This document shows, in pieces, positions 54,234 to 63,934 of a DNA stretch of 64,000 nt. This DNA comes from Methylophilaceae bacterium. Its GTDB lineage: Bacteria; Pseudomonadota; Gammaproteobacteria; Burkholderiales; Methylophilaceae. The notes under the pieces are model-generated. The model worked only from the letters and a program-made list of their open reading frames with translations, was not told where the DNA came from and searched no databases. Positions within the stretch are counted from its first letter, which is position 1. Every line of letters starts with the position of its first letter. The stretch covers positions 930,001 through 994,000 of the forward strand of contig CAJPFK010000001.1 of NCBI GenBank assembly GCA_905339275.1, given 5' to 3'. The position numbers and the translations under genes were made by a program.

Positions 54234-54520
54234 TGATCCATATGAGCGGAGTCTTTGCCCTTGGCCTGTTGCTAGCCGCTGCCGGTTGTGCCTGCATCTA
54301 CCTTGCCTCGCCCAACCAGCGATGGCGCGGCGCGTCCTGGCCGGCATGGCCCGCCCGAGCAGCCGGCACCGTGCTGCTGGCCGCCGGCTTGGCTGCCTTG
54401 CTGCACGTCTTCCAGGCGCCCGTGGCGGCCTTCGTCTTCGTCCATTGGCTGATGCTGCTGTTCGCGCTGTTTCCTTACCTCGGCGCCTTGCGTGTTGCGT
54501 ATCGGGGTGAGCAGCCATGA
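54233..54520 (+). CDS. Small membrane protein of TonB-receptor loci (DUF3325-like)
   Basis: A 95-residue hydrophobic protein with three membrane segments (FALGLLLAAAGCACIYLAS, AAGTVLLAAGLAALLHVF, FVFVHWLMLLFALFPYLGAL). Such small proteins commonly accompany TonB receptors and PepSY genes; the DUF3325 label is tentative. The start overlaps the receptor stop (TGATG), and the ATG at 54242 is an alternative. Confidence 0.65.
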   Translation: MIHMSGVFALGLLLAAAGCACIYLASPNQRWRGASWPAWPARAAGTVLLAAGLAALLHVFQAPVAAFVFVHWLMLLFALFPYLGALRVAYRGEQP

Positions 54521-54807
54521 CCGTTGCCCAATCCGTGGCCATCCGCCGCGACTGGCTTGCCAAGACGCTGGCTGGCATGCTGCTGGGGCTGACGTTGGCC
54601 TTCGCTTGCAGCGGCTTGCTCGCGCTTGCGCTCTCCGGTCTACCAATGGGCATTCGCGGTCAGCTTGTCATGTGGTTCGTGCCGCCGGTTTGGCTCGGTG
54701 TGTTCTCCGGCGTTTATTTTTTCTCAAGCGGCCTGCGCGCTTGGGGCTGGCTTGGCGCGTTCAATCTGCTCGCCTTCGGCTTATTGGCCGTGCCGTGTTT
54801 GTCCTGA
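54517..54807 (+). CDS. Small membrane protein of TonB-receptor loci (DUF3649-like)
   Basis: A 96-residue protein with about three membrane segments (MLLGLTLAFACSGLLALALS, VMWFVPPVWLGVFSGVYFFS, WLGAFNLLAFGLLAVPCLS). It overlaps the previous gene by 4 bases (ATGA). Function is unknown; the neighbours imply a part in siderophore uptake or reduction. Family name is tentative. Confidence 0.6.
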   Translation: MTVAQSVAIRRDWLAKTLAGMLLGLTLAFACSGLLALALSGLPMGIRGQLVMWFVPPVWLGVFSGVYFFSSGLRAWGWLGAFNLLAFGLLAVPCLS

Positions 54808-54808
54808 T

Positions 54809-56431
54809 ATGCGTTCAGAATTCATCCGCATCTACAAGGCCGTCCACACCTGGACCGGTATCGTTGCCGGCATGGCGCTCTTCATCGCCTTCTACGCCGG
54901 TGCTATTACCATCTTCAAGGAACCGCTCGCGCGCTGGGTCACGCCGCCATCCGCGAGTGCTGCTGTTTCGCTGGACGAAGCGCAAACGCTCATCGTTCGT
55001 ACGCTAACGGAACATTCAGTGGCAGCGAAAGATTTTCGTCTGCACTTGCACCAAGCCGAACATCTGCGAGCCGGAATTAATTGGCAGGTAAAACCCGACG
55101 GTGCGGACGAGCACGACACATCGGGCATCCGGCATTACGTCGCTACGCTCGACGCTGTGGGCATGGTGCGGGTCGAAGAGATGTACCCCTCGCAACTGGC
55201 CGAGTTCATCGACACGCTGCATCGCGTCGTCGGCCTGCCGGTCGACAGCGACCCGAACCGCTGGGTCATGGGCGTAATTGCCACGCTCTATGCGCTCGCG
55301 CTTGTGTCGGGTGTGGTCGTGCTGTTGCCCTCGATGGTAAAGGATTTTTTCGCACTGCGCGTGGGCAAAAATTTGAAACGCATGTGGCTGGATGCACATA
55401 ATATTGTCGGCATCGTCAGCCTGCCGTTTCACGTCGTCATGGCGGTGACCGCCGTCGTCTTTGCCTATCACGACCAGATTTACGACACACAGGACGCGCT
55501 GATTCATGACGGCAAATGGGGCATGGCCTTCCAGCGACCCGGCGGCATGCACGACGCTGTGCCGCGCGACCCGGCGTCGCTGTTGCCGCCAGCCGAACTG
55601 CTCGCGCGGGTAAAAGCGTTTTCGCCAAGCTTTGAGCCGACGGCATTGCAATACCTGAACACGACTGCGCCACGCGCGGGTGTGCGCGTCTGGGGCCATG
55701 ACCCCACGGCACACTCGCCCCGTTTTGTTGGCGGTTTCGTCGGCGTCGATCCCTACAGCGGCAAGATCATGAATACCGATTTCATGCCCGGCCGCCAAGA
55801 CGCCGCCAATGCCACGGTCAGCAGCTTCTTCGCGCTGCATTTCGGCACCTATGGCGGCATGCCCGTGCAATGGATGTATTTCCTGCTTGGCTTGGCTGGC
55901 GCCTGGCTGTTCTACAGCGGCAATCTGCTGTGGATCGAATCACGCCGCAAGGTCCGGCGCAAGGATGGCGAATTACCCACGCAACGGCGCGACGTCCAGT
56001 GGCTGGCGGCCGGCACCGTGGGCGTATGCCTGGGCTGTGTTTGCGGGATTTCGCTGACCATCGTCGCCGGCAAGTGGCTGTATGGCCATGTCGCCGATCT
56101 CACGGTCTGGCATCAGCTTGTCTATTACATCGTGTTTTTTGCGAGTATCGGCTGGGCTTTTCTGCGCGGCGCCGCCAGAGCGGCCATCAATCTGTTATGG
56201 CTGGCGGCGGTTGGCACCTTTGCCATTCCGCTGACGACGTTATTGGCCTGGAGTTTCCCCGCGCTCGGCCTATGGGGACATACAAGTTCCGCCTCATTGG
56301 GCGTTGACATGACTGCGCTCGTCGGCACTTTGTGCTTTACGTGGATGGCGTACGTGACAGCGCGACGCGTGAAGCATGGGCCGGCGGATAGCGTGTGGTC
56401 GGCGCGCTTCGCATTCCCTGTCCGACATTAG
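54809..56431 (+). CDS. PepSY-associated membrane protein, probable ferric-siderophore reductase
   Basis: A 540-residue protein with PepSY_TM features: about four to six membrane helices, N-terminal FIRIYKAVHTWTGIVAGMAL, then LDAHNIVGIVSLPFHVVMAV and a long periplasmic loop. The His residues in these helices suggest haem binding. ATG at 54809 is chosen; the frame reaching to 54626 is not used. PepSY_TM proteins are linked with iron-siderophore reduction or uptake; context supports this but it is inference. It ends the GC-rich block. Confidence 0.82.
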   Translation: MRSEFIRIYKAVHTWTGIVAGMALFIAFYAGAITIFKEPLARWVTPPSASAAVSLDEAQTLIVRTLTEHSVAAKDFRLHLHQAEHLRAGINWQVKPDGADEHDTSGIRHYVATLDAVGMVRVEEMYPSQLAEFIDTLHRVVGLPVDSDPNRWVMGVIATLYALALVSGVVVLLPSMVKDFFALRVGKNLKRMWLDAHNIVGIVSLPFHVVMAVTAVVFAYHDQIYDTQDALIHDGKWGMAFQRPGGMHDAVPRDPASLLPPAELLARVKAFSPSFEPTALQYLNTTAPRAGVRVWGHDPTAHSPRFVGGFVGVDPYSGKIMNTDFMPGRQDAANATVSSFFALHFGTYGGMPVQWMYFLLGLAGAWLFYSGNLLWIESRRKVRRKDGELPTQRRDVQWLAAGTVGVCLGCVCGISLTIVAGKWLYGHVADLTVWHQLVYYIVFFASIGWAFLRGAARAAINLLWLAAVGTFAIPLTTLLAWSFPALGLWGHTSSASLGVDMTALVGTLCFTWMAYVTARRVKHGPADSVWSARFAFPVRH

Positions 56432-56520
56432 GAAATAACGCCACCATTATGAGGCAACATCATGCAACACGACACGACCAGATAGAAATGGAAACACATA
56501 AACCGCCTGGAAGTTAAATA

Positions 56521-56549
56521 AAAAAGCCTTGCAGAGATGCAAGGCTTTT
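56521..56549. terminator. Bidirectional terminator between the siderophore block and the HAD gene
   Basis: AAAAAGCCTTGCA, loop GAGA, TGCAAGGCTTTTT: a 13-bp perfect stem with T-runs on both strands, between convergent genes. Confidence 0.9.
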
Positions 56550-56553
56550 TTAT

Positions 56554-57339
56554 TTAGTGGTGGTTGAGGAGGAGTTCCGGCAACTCCCTGATTGAATTGA
56601 TGATGATATCAGGCTTGATGCCGGAGGCTTCGACATAGTGCTGCCGGTATTTCCCCGTGCGGACCAGTATGCCTTGCAGCCCGGCTTGCTGCGCACCGCC
56701 GATATCCGAGTCTATATCGTCGCCGATCATGGCCACCTCGGCAGCTTTCAGATGCATGTCGTTGAGTGCAATCTGGAAGAAGTCGGATGAAGGCTTGCCG
56801 ATGATCATGGCCTGCGCGCCGCTGGCGTATTCGAGCCCATGGATGAAGCCGCCGATGTCCAGTTTCAGGCCTTGTTCGGTTTGCCAGAATTTGTTTTTAT
56901 GAATGGCGATCAGCTTGGCTCCATTCACGAGGCTGTTAAATACCTCGTTCAGTATCTGGTAAGACCATTTTTCCCCCATGTCGCCCACCACGATATATTC
57001 CGCTTCGGTATCCGATTGGGTGAAAGCGCTGAAGTCCTGCTTGACGTCATCCGCCAGCAACAGGCGGCAGACCGGGTTCGGCTGTTTCTGCAGATAGCGC
57101 AAGGCGGCCTGGGGTGCGCTGATGATTTCATTGGCGGGGATCTGAAAGCCAAGCGCGTTGATTTTATGCTGCAATGAGGCGAGGGAGAGGGTGCTGGTGT
57201 TGGTGACGAAGCGGCACTTGATATGACTGCCGCGTATTCTGTTGACTGCCTCGATGGCGCCTTCTATCACAGTGGAGCCAGTGTAGAGCACGCCATCAAG
57301 ATCAAACAGAACACCCTGGATGGATGAGAACTGCTTCAT
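56554..57339 (-). CDS. HAD-IIA family phosphatase (NagD/LHPP-like)
   Basis: A 261-residue HAD hydrolase. Motif I is LFDLDGVLYTG (residues 11-21), motif II is VTNTST, the cap domain lies between, and motif III/IV is IIGKPSSDFF with MIGDDIDSDIGGAQQAG. The class is IIA, as in NagD and LHPP; the substrate is unknown. It lies downstream of the aminotransferase gene in the same orientation, with an inverted repeat between them. Confidence 0.85.
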   Translation of the reverse strand: MKQFSSIQGVLFDLDGVLYTGSTVIEGAIEAVNRIRGSHIKCRFVTNTSTLSLASLQHKINALGFQIPANEIISAPQAALRYLQKQPNPVCRLLLADDVKQDFSAFTQSDTEAEYIVVGDMGEKWSYQILNEVFNSLVNGAKLIAIHKNKFWQTEQGLKLDIGGFIHGLEYASGAQAMIIGKPSSDFFQIALNDMHLKAAEVAMIGDDIDSDIGGAQQAGLQGILVRTGKYRQHYVEASGIKPDIIINSIRELPELLLNHH

Positions 57340-57515
57340 GCTTCTCTAATCCTTAATAAACAAATCAGCCTACTGAACCATGTGCCCCAACAATATTCTG
57401 AACAAATATTGGACAACGGATACTGCCGGGTATTCAGGCTTGTCTCTCACATCAAACTGGAGGTGGAAATCTCCTGCCTGATGTGAAAAATCAAGCAATA
57501 ATTAAACCAGAAATC

Positions 57516-58724
57516 TCAGGCGAGTGCTTTTTCTATGCGCTCAAGGGCCTCTTTCAGGTTTTCCATTGAGGTGGCGAATGATATGCGGAAGTAGCCTTCT
57601 GCGCCGAATGCGGAACCGGGCACCACGGCAACGCCGACTTTTTCCAGCAGGTATTCGGAGAGTGCCATGTCGGTGGCTTCACTGATCTTGCCTGCCTTGT
57701 GCAGGCTGTCGATGGCGGCCCTGGCATCCGGGAAGGCATAAAACGCACCGCCGGCCTTGATGCATTTCAGTCCCGGTATCTGGTTGAAACGGTTAACCAC
57801 GAATTCATGGCGCTGGATAAAGGCTTCCACCATCGGCTGAATGCATTCCTGCGGGCCCTCCAGCGCAGCCTGTGCCGCCACCTGCGAAATGGATGTGGGA
57901 TTGGATGTCGATTGTGATTGCAGGATTTCCATGGCCTTGATGATGTAGGCAGGGCCGGCGGCATAGCCGATGCGCCAGCCGGTCATGGAGTAAGCCTTGG
58001 AAACGCCGTTGAGCACGATGCAGCGAGATTTCAGCTCCGGTGCCGCGTTGAGGATATTATAGAACTTCTCCCCGGTCAGGTTGACGTGTTCGTACATGTC
58101 GTCGGTGGCGACCAGTACGTGGGGATGGCGTTTCAGCACTTCGCCCAGCGCTTGCAGCTCCGCCAACGTGTAGACGGAGCCTGTAGGGTTGGAAGGCGAG
58201 TTGATCATGAATAGCTTGGTTTTCGGGGTGATCGCCGCTTCCAGTTGCGCGGGCAGCAGCTTGAACTCCTGCTCGATGCCGCATTCGATGATGACAGGCC
58301 TGGCGCCGGCGACCAGCGCGATATCGGCGTAGGAAACCCAGTAGGGCGCGGGCACGATGACTTCATCGCCCGGATTCAGCACGGCAAGCGCAAGATTGAA
58401 AATGCATTGCTTGCCGCCGACACCGACGATGACTTCCTTCTCCGTGTAGTCGAAATCGTTGTCGCGCTTGAATTTGGCGACAATGGCTTTTTTCAGGCCG
58501 GGAATGCCGGCGACCGGGGTGTACTTGGTGAAACCGCCGTCGATGGCTTTTTTTGCAGCATCCTTGATGTGTTGCGGCGTATCGAAATCGGGCTCGCCGG
58601 CGCCGAGGCCGATGATGTCGCGGCCTTCAGCCTTGAGCTTGGCGGCACGGGCGGTTACTGCCAGGGTAGGAGATTCTTTGATGGTTTGAACGCGCTCTGA
58701 GAGCACTAAATCCGGTGGCAGCAA
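57516..58724 (-). CDS. Aspartate aminotransferase (class I)
   Basis: A 402-residue PLP enzyme of aminotransferase subclass I-gamma. GLGAGEPDFDTP is near residue 41, SPSNPTGSVY near residue 175, and the PLP Lys lies in NGVSKAYSMTGWRIGYAAGP (about residue 239). It interconverts aspartate and oxaloacetate; family members may use other substrates. Alternate starts were not supported better. Confidence 0.93.
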   Translation of the reverse strand: MLPPDLVLSERVQTIKESPTLAVTARAAKLKAEGRDIIGLGAGEPDFDTPQHIKDAAKKAIDGGFTKYTPVAGIPGLKKAIVAKFKRDNDFDYTEKEVIVGVGGKQCIFNLALAVLNPGDEVIVPAPYWVSYADIALVAGARPVIIECGIEQEFKLLPAQLEAAITPKTKLFMINSPSNPTGSVYTLAELQALGEVLKRHPHVLVATDDMYEHVNLTGEKFYNILNAAPELKSRCIVLNGVSKAYSMTGWRIGYAAGPAYIIKAMEILQSQSTSNPTSISQVAAQAALEGPQECIQPMVEAFIQRHEFVVNRFNQIPGLKCIKAGGAFYAFPDARAAIDSLHKAGKISEATDMALSEYLLEKVGVAVVPGSAFGAEGYFRISFATSMENLKEALERIEKALA

Positions 58725-59004
58725 GATCTGAATCCTTGAAAAAGGTTGAGTAAGTGAAAAAACGTAATTTTACTCACAAATTCAACCCTGCGTAACTTCT
58801 ATTACGCTGGAAATCAACAGCTTGTGGGACATTTATAGCCTTGCCGGATTCTTCTGCAATACCCTGGATGACATTAGTCAATGCAAGCTGATGGCATGGA
58901 TTCCCGTCTCGTCGCCTTTTTTAGATGTGATGACGCCAATATGTCCACGGCCAAACTTCGGCAGTGAATGGCGCAAGCCCTGTTAAAATAGAATTCCTGA
59001 TTTG

Positions 59005-61044
59005 ATGGCAGACAATGTGATCGTTACTTTTCCAAATAGCAGATACCAGTTGCACCAGCCTTTTCCGCCAGCCGGGGATCAACCGCAGGCCATAGAAAAG
59101 CTGGTGAGTGGCATTAATCAGGGAATGCGGTTTCAGACGCTGCTGGGCGTGACCGGCTCCGGCAAGACCTACACCATGGCGAATGTGATCGCGCAGACCG
59201 GGCGCCCGGCAATCGTCATGGCGCCGAACAAGACGCTGGCCGCACAGCTATATTCCGAGTTTCGCGAGTTTTTCCCGAACAATGCGGTGGAATATTTTGT
59301 TTCCTACTATGATTATTATCAGCCGGAAGCCTATGTGCCCTCGCGCGATCTGTTCATCGAGAAGGATTCGAGTATCAACGAGCACATCGAGCAGATGCGT
59401 CTCTCCGCAACCAAGGCGCTGCTGGAGCGCGAAGACAGCGTGATCGTGGCGACCGTCTCGGCAATCTACGGTATTGGCGATCCGGTCGATTACCACGGCA
59501 TGGTGCTGCATCTGACGCAGGGAGAAAAAGTATCCCAGCGCGATGTGATCCTGCGTCTGACCGGCATGCAGTACGACCGCAACGAGTTCGATTTCGACCG
59601 CGGCACCTTTCGCGTGCGTGGCGATGTGATCGATGTGTTCCCGGCGGAAAACTCCGAAACCGCGATCCGCATTTCGCTGTTCGATGACGAGGTGGAATCG
59701 CTGACGCTGTTCGACCCGCTGACCGGCCAGATATTCAGCAAGATTCAACGCTACACGATTTATCCTTCCAGCCATTATGTGACGCCGCGCGAGACCACCC
59801 TGAAGGCAATGGAGAAGATCAAGCACGAATTGAAGGACAGGGTGGATTTCTACATCAAAAACCAGAAGCTGGTCGAAGCGCAGCGTATCGAGCAACGCAC
59901 ACGATTCGATCTGGAGATGCTGAATGAAATCGGCTTCTGCAAAGGCATCGAGAATTATTCGCGCCATCTTTCCGGCCGTAGCCCCGGCGATCCGCCGCCG
60001 ACCCTGATCGATTACCTGCCCAAGAATGCGCTGATGATCATCGATGAAAGCCACGTTACGGTGCCGCAGATCGGCGGCATGTACAAGGGGGACCGCTCGC
60101 GCAAGGAAAACCTGGTCGATTACGGTTTCCGCCTGCCATCTGCATTGGATAACCGGCCGCTGAAGTTCGAGGAATTCGAAAGCGTCATGCGCCAGTGCGT
60201 TTTCGTTTCAGCGACACCGGCAGAATATGAACGCACACACCAGCAGCAAGTGGTCGAAATGCTCGCGCGGCCGACTGGCCTGATCGATCCGGAAATCATC
60301 GTCAAACCTGCCGACACGCAGGTCGATGACCTGCTGTCGGAGATCAAGCTAAGAGTAGCGGTCAAGGAAAGAGTGCTGGCGACCACGCTGACAAAGCGCA
60401 TGGCAGAGGATTTGACGGATTATCTTGCCGAGCATGGCGTCAAGGTCCGCTATCTGCACTCCGATATCGATACGGTGGAACGCGTAGAGATCATCCGCGA
60501 TTTGCGCCTTGGGGAATTCGATGTGCTGGTCGGCATCAATCTGTTGCGCGAAGGGCTGGATATTCCCGAAGTCTCGCTGGTCGCCGTTCTCGACGCCGAC
60601 AAGGAAGGTTTCTTGCGTTCCGAGCGTTCCCTGATCCAGACATCCGGCCGCGCTGCGCGTAATCTGAACGGCAAGGTGATTTTTTATGCGAACAGCGTGA
60701 CGCGATCGATGAAGCTGGCGATCGATGAAACCGAACGGCGGCGCAAACGGCAAATCGCATTCAATGAAGCAAACGGCATCGTCCCGAGGGGCATAACCAA
60801 GCGCATCAAGGATATCATTGATGGCGTCTACGATAAGGATGACGCCAAGCGGGAATTAAAAGCCGCCCAAGACCAGGCAAGCTACGAGTCCTTGAGCGAG
60901 AAGCAGATTCTGAAAGAAATGAAGCGCCTGGAAAAAGCCATGCACGATAGTGCGAAAAACCTGGAATTCGAAAAGGCCGCCGAATTCCGCGACCAGTTGA
61001 AGAAGCTGAAAGTAAAGTTTTATGGGGCGGAAATTCCAGATTAA
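59005..61044 (+). CDS. uvrB: Excinuclease ABC subunit UvrB
   Basis: A 679-residue DNA-damage helicase-like subunit of nucleotide excision repair. Walker A is [10 protein letters not shown] (about residue 38), the beta-hairpin region [15 protein letters not shown] follows, and the C-terminal UvrC-interacting helix-loop-helix [20 protein letters not shown] is present. ATG 59005 is chosen over the upstream TTG at 59002. No clear LexA box was found in 58725-59004, but that search was by eye. It converges with rne across a bidirectional terminator. Confidence 0.96.
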   Translation: MADNVIVTFPNSRYQLHQPFPPAGDQPQAIEKLVSGINQGMRFQTLLGVTGSGKTYTMANVIAQTGRPAIVMAPNKTLAAQLYSEFREFFPNNAVEYFVSYYDYYQPEAYVPSRDLFIEKDSSINEHIEQMRLSATKALLEREDSVIVATVSAIYGIGDPVDYHGMVLHLTQGEKVSQRDVILRLTGMQYDRNEFDFDRGTFRVRGDVIDVFPAENSETAIRISLFDDEVESLTLFDPLTGQIFSKIQRYTIYPSSHYVTPRETTLKAMEKIKHELKDRVDFYIKNQKLVEAQRIEQRTRFDLEMLNEIGFCKGIENYSRHLSGRSPGDPPPTLIDYLPKNALMIIDESHVTVPQIGGMYKGDRSRKENLVDYGFRLPSALDNRPLKFEEFESVMRQCVFVSATPAEYERTHQQQVVEMLARPTGLIDPEIIVKPADTQVDDLLSEIKLRVAVKERVLATTLTKRMAEDLTDYLAEHGVKVRYLHSDIDTVERVEIIRDLRLGEFDVLVGINLLREGLDIPEVSLVAVLDADKEGFLRSERSLIQTSGRAARNLNGKVIFYANSVTRSMKLAIDETERRRKRQIAFNEANGIVPRGITKRIKDIIDGVYDKDDAKRELKAAQDQASYESLSEKQILKEMKRLEKAMHDSAKNLEFEKAAEFRDQLKKLKVKFYGAEIPD

Positions 61045-61104
61045 GGCTATCAGGTAATCCCAATGACAGGCAGGAAGGCCGAATCAGGTATTCAATATGA
61101 TAAC

Positions 61105-61145
61105 CAGGAATAAAAAAGCCCCGGATCGGGGCTTTTTTATTCCTG
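61105..61145. terminator. Perfect 41-bp palindromic bidirectional terminator (uvrB/rne)
   Basis: A perfect inverted repeat of 19 bases each side of a GAT loop: CAGGAATAAAAAAGCCCCG and its mirror, with A- and T-runs on the outside. It terminates both convergent genes. Confidence 0.95.
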
Positions 61146-61152
61146 AAGCAAT

Positions 61153-63750
61153 TTATTTCTGGGTTTGGACAATCACTAATGGTTCTTCTTGTGACTGATC
61201 CTTACCTTTTTGCTGCCATGCAGCAGATTTACGGGGTTTGCGAGCCGCAGCAGGTTCTGCCGCAGTTACTTCAACCTTGATGGCTTCTCCCTTGGTTTCC
61301 ACCAATTGCAAGCCGCTTGCGGCGAGGTCAACGGGCTTGGCTTCTGCATCCGGCTTGCGGCGGCGCGGCGCACGCGGTTTTTTCTCTGTTTTTTCAGCGG
61401 CTTCCGTTACGACTTCCTGAGCGTTGGCCGATTCGGCTGCTACCGTTTTTTCCTGTTTTGGAGCTTTCGCAGGTTTTCTATCAGCCGGTTCTGCCGATGG
61501 TGCGGCTGTCTGTATTTCAGAAACAGGCTCAACTTTAGCGGCAGTCTCCGGTTGTGTTGTCACGGTCGGCTCTATTATTGCCGTCGCAGGCTTTGCAACG
61601 ACTTCTGCAGCAGGCGCGGGGGGCAGTGATGGTCTATTTTCACTGATCTCATTTACTACAGTGCTGCTTGCAGCAACCTGGCCTTGCTGAAGGTTATTCT
61701 CGCGTTGGGCATTTTCGGCACGTGGTCCACGATCACGGCGATTGTTTCTGCCACGGCGGCTACGAGGTTCACCCGTGCCATCAGGAGTGCTGGTTGCCAG
61801 CACAGGTTTCTGCTCCGCTTGGGGACGCTCAGCCCGCTCATTGCGATTCGGCTGCTGGTTCTGCTGGCGTTGCTGCTGTGGGCGGCTGCGCTCATTGGTT
61901 GCTGCAGTGCCAGCGCTACGCTCGGATGCCTGGTTGCCGGGGCGTTGTTCGCTGCCGGTACGCTCTGTATTGCGGCCACCGCGGGCGTTGCGATTGCGGC
62001 GATTGCCGCCACGGGCACTGTCGCGGCGCTGGGCAGTCTCAGATTTGCTCGTTTCCTTCCCGTCTCCTGACTTGCCGAACCAGCCAAGGATGCGGCTGAT
62101 AATGCCGGGCGCCTTTTCCTTGACGGCAGGCCTGGAAGTCGGGGCAGGCGATGCTGGCGTGATGCCTTTGACTGCTGCCTCAACCCGGACAGGCTTGGGT
62201 TCGTTGGCGGCAGTCGTCGCTTCTTCTTCGGTCGGCAATTCCACCATTTCATAACTTGCACGGCTGGTTTCTTCGGTAACATCGTCGCTGCGAACGCGGA
62301 CGATGCTGTAATTAGGGGTTTCCATGTGGATGTTGGGGATCAACACCACTTCCACGCCCATGCGTTGCTCGATCTTGTGGATATCTGCGCGCTTTTCGTT
62401 CAACAGGAAGGTAGCGGCTTCGACAGGCAGTTGTACCTGGATAATGGCGCTGTTTTCCTTCATGGCTTCTTCCTGCGTGATGCGCAGGATATGCAGTGCA
62501 GTGGATTCGATGCCGCGGATATGGCCGGTGCCATGGCAGCGCGGACAGGGGATATGATTCGATTCACCGAGGCTGGGGCGCAGGCGCTGGCGCGACAGTT
62601 CCAGCAGGCCGAAGCGGGAAATCTTGCCGGTCTGGACGCGAGCCCTGTCGTAGTGCAGGGCATCGCGCAAGCGATTTTCCACTTCACGCTGGTTGCGCTG
62701 GCTTTCCATGTCGATGAAGTCGATCACCACCAAACCGCCCAGATCGCGCAAACGTAACTGGCGCGCTACTTCTTCAGCAGCTTCAAGGTTGGTGTTGAAA
62801 GCAGTCTGCTCAATGTCCGCACCCTTGGTCGAGCGGCCGGAATTGACGTCGATGGAAACCAGCGCTTCAGTGTGGTCGATGACGATAGCGCCGCCCGAGG
62901 GCAGGCGCACTTCACGGGCAAACGCGGTTTCGATCTGGTGTTCGATCTGGAAGCGGGAGAAAAGCGGGATTTCATCCTGGTAAAGCTTCACGCGGGCCAC
63001 GTTGCCTGGCATGACGTGATTCATGAACTGGACGGCTTGCTCATGAATGTCCGGCGTATCGATCAGTATTTCGCCGATATCAGGCTGGAAGTAATCGCGA
63101 ATGGCGCGGATGACCAGGCTGCCTTCCTGATAGATCAGGAAAGCGCCGCTTTGTATCGTCGAGGCGCCTTCAATCGCAGTCCACAGTTGCAGCAGGTAGT
63201 TCAGGTCCCACTGCAGTTCTTCCAGGGTACGGCCGATGCCGGCGGTACGGGCAATGATGCTCATGCCGTTAGGCACTTCCAGTTGCGCCATGGTATCGCG
63301 CAATTCGTTGCGGTCTTCTCCTTCGATACGGCGTGAAACGCCACCGCCGCGAGGATTGTTGGGCATCAGGACCAGATAGCGGCCAGCCAGGGAAATAAAT
63401 GTCGTCAGTGCGGCACCCTTGTTGCCGCGTTCGTCCTTGTCGACCTGGACAATGAGTTCCTGGCCTTCTTTCAGGACATCCTGGATTCGTGCGCGGCCGC
63501 CATCAGCATCGTTCAGGAAATAACTGCGGGCGACTTCCTTGAATGGCAGAAAACCATGACGGTCCGTGCCGTAATTGACGAAAGCGGCTTCGAGCGAAGG
63601 TTCGATGCGGGTAATGACGCCTTTGTAAATGTTGCTTTTACGTTGTTCCTTACCGGCGGTTTCGATATCGAGGTCGATGAGTTTTTGCCCATCGACAATG
63701 GCGACGCGCAATTCTTCCGATTGCGTCGCATTGAATAACATGCGTTTCAT
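61153..63750 (-). CDS. rne: Ribonuclease E
   Basis: An 865-residue endoribonuclease. The S1 domain (YKGVITRIEPSLEAAFVNYG) is followed by the RNase H/5'-sensor region and the DNase I-like catalytic core with VIDHTEALVSIDVNSG and GLVVIDFIDM. The Zn-link Cys motif is CPRCHG (about residue 402). The C-terminal half is a long disordered, Glu/Arg/Pro-rich tail, as in degradosome scaffolds. An 8-bp stem hairpin at 63897-63917 lies in the leader, about 150 bases upstream of the start. Confidence 0.95.
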   Translation of the reverse strand: MKRMLFNATQSEELRVAIVDGQKLIDLDIETAGKEQRKSNIYKGVITRIEPSLEAAFVNYGTDRHGFLPFKEVARSYFLNDADGGRARIQDVLKEGQELIVQVDKDERGNKGAALTTFISLAGRYLVLMPNNPRGGGVSRRIEGEDRNELRDTMAQLEVPNGMSIIARTAGIGRTLEELQWDLNYLLQLWTAIEGASTIQSGAFLIYQEGSLVIRAIRDYFQPDIGEILIDTPDIHEQAVQFMNHVMPGNVARVKLYQDEIPLFSRFQIEHQIETAFAREVRLPSGGAIVIDHTEALVSIDVNSGRSTKGADIEQTAFNTNLEAAEEVARQLRLRDLGGLVVIDFIDMESQRNQREVENRLRDALHYDRARVQTGKISRFGLLELSRQRLRPSLGESNHIPCPRCHGTGHIRGIESTALHILRITQEEAMKENSAIIQVQLPVEAATFLLNEKRADIHKIEQRMGVEVVLIPNIHMETPNYSIVRVRSDDVTEETSRASYEMVELPTEEEATTAANEPKPVRVEAAVKGITPASPAPTSRPAVKEKAPGIISRILGWFGKSGDGKETSKSETAQRRDSARGGNRRNRNARGGRNTERTGSEQRPGNQASERSAGTAATNERSRPQQQRQQNQQPNRNERAERPQAEQKPVLATSTPDGTGEPRSRRGRNNRRDRGPRAENAQRENNLQQGQVAASSTVVNEISENRPSLPPAPAAEVVAKPATAIIEPTVTTQPETAAKVEPVSEIQTAAPSAEPADRKPAKAPKQEKTVAAESANAQEVVTEAAEKTEKKPRAPRRRKPDAEAKPVDLAASGLQLVETKGEAIKVEVTAAEPAAARKPRKSAAWQQKGKDQSQEEPLVIVQTQK

Positions 63751-63896
63751 TCTGTGACTCCCGCGCTCCTGGCGGGCGAGTGAGGGTGCCTGACTTCGGC
63801 AAGTGAGAATTGCTGGGGCCCGATTGAGTGAATCAGGATTTAAATTTTAAGCGCTCAACCTGTTTGCAGGAGGAACGCAAGTTAGCACGAGCAGAG

Positions 63897-63917
63897 GCGT
63901 GTACAAACGGTACACGC
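63897..63917. promoter_or_regulatory. Hairpin in the rne leader
   Basis: GCGTGTAC (63897-63904) and GTACACGC (63910-63917) form a perfect 8-bp stem around AAACG. It lies upstream of rne and has no U-run, so it may take part in rne mRNA autoregulation. If the gene at the right edge is real, it could instead lie in its 3' end. Confidence 0.4.
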
Positions 63918-63934
63918 GCAGAAGCGCTTTTTGA

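Noticed and set aside
58725-59004. LexA/SOS box for uvrB
   Set aside because: No CTGT-N8-ACAG match was found by eye in the upstream 280 bases.
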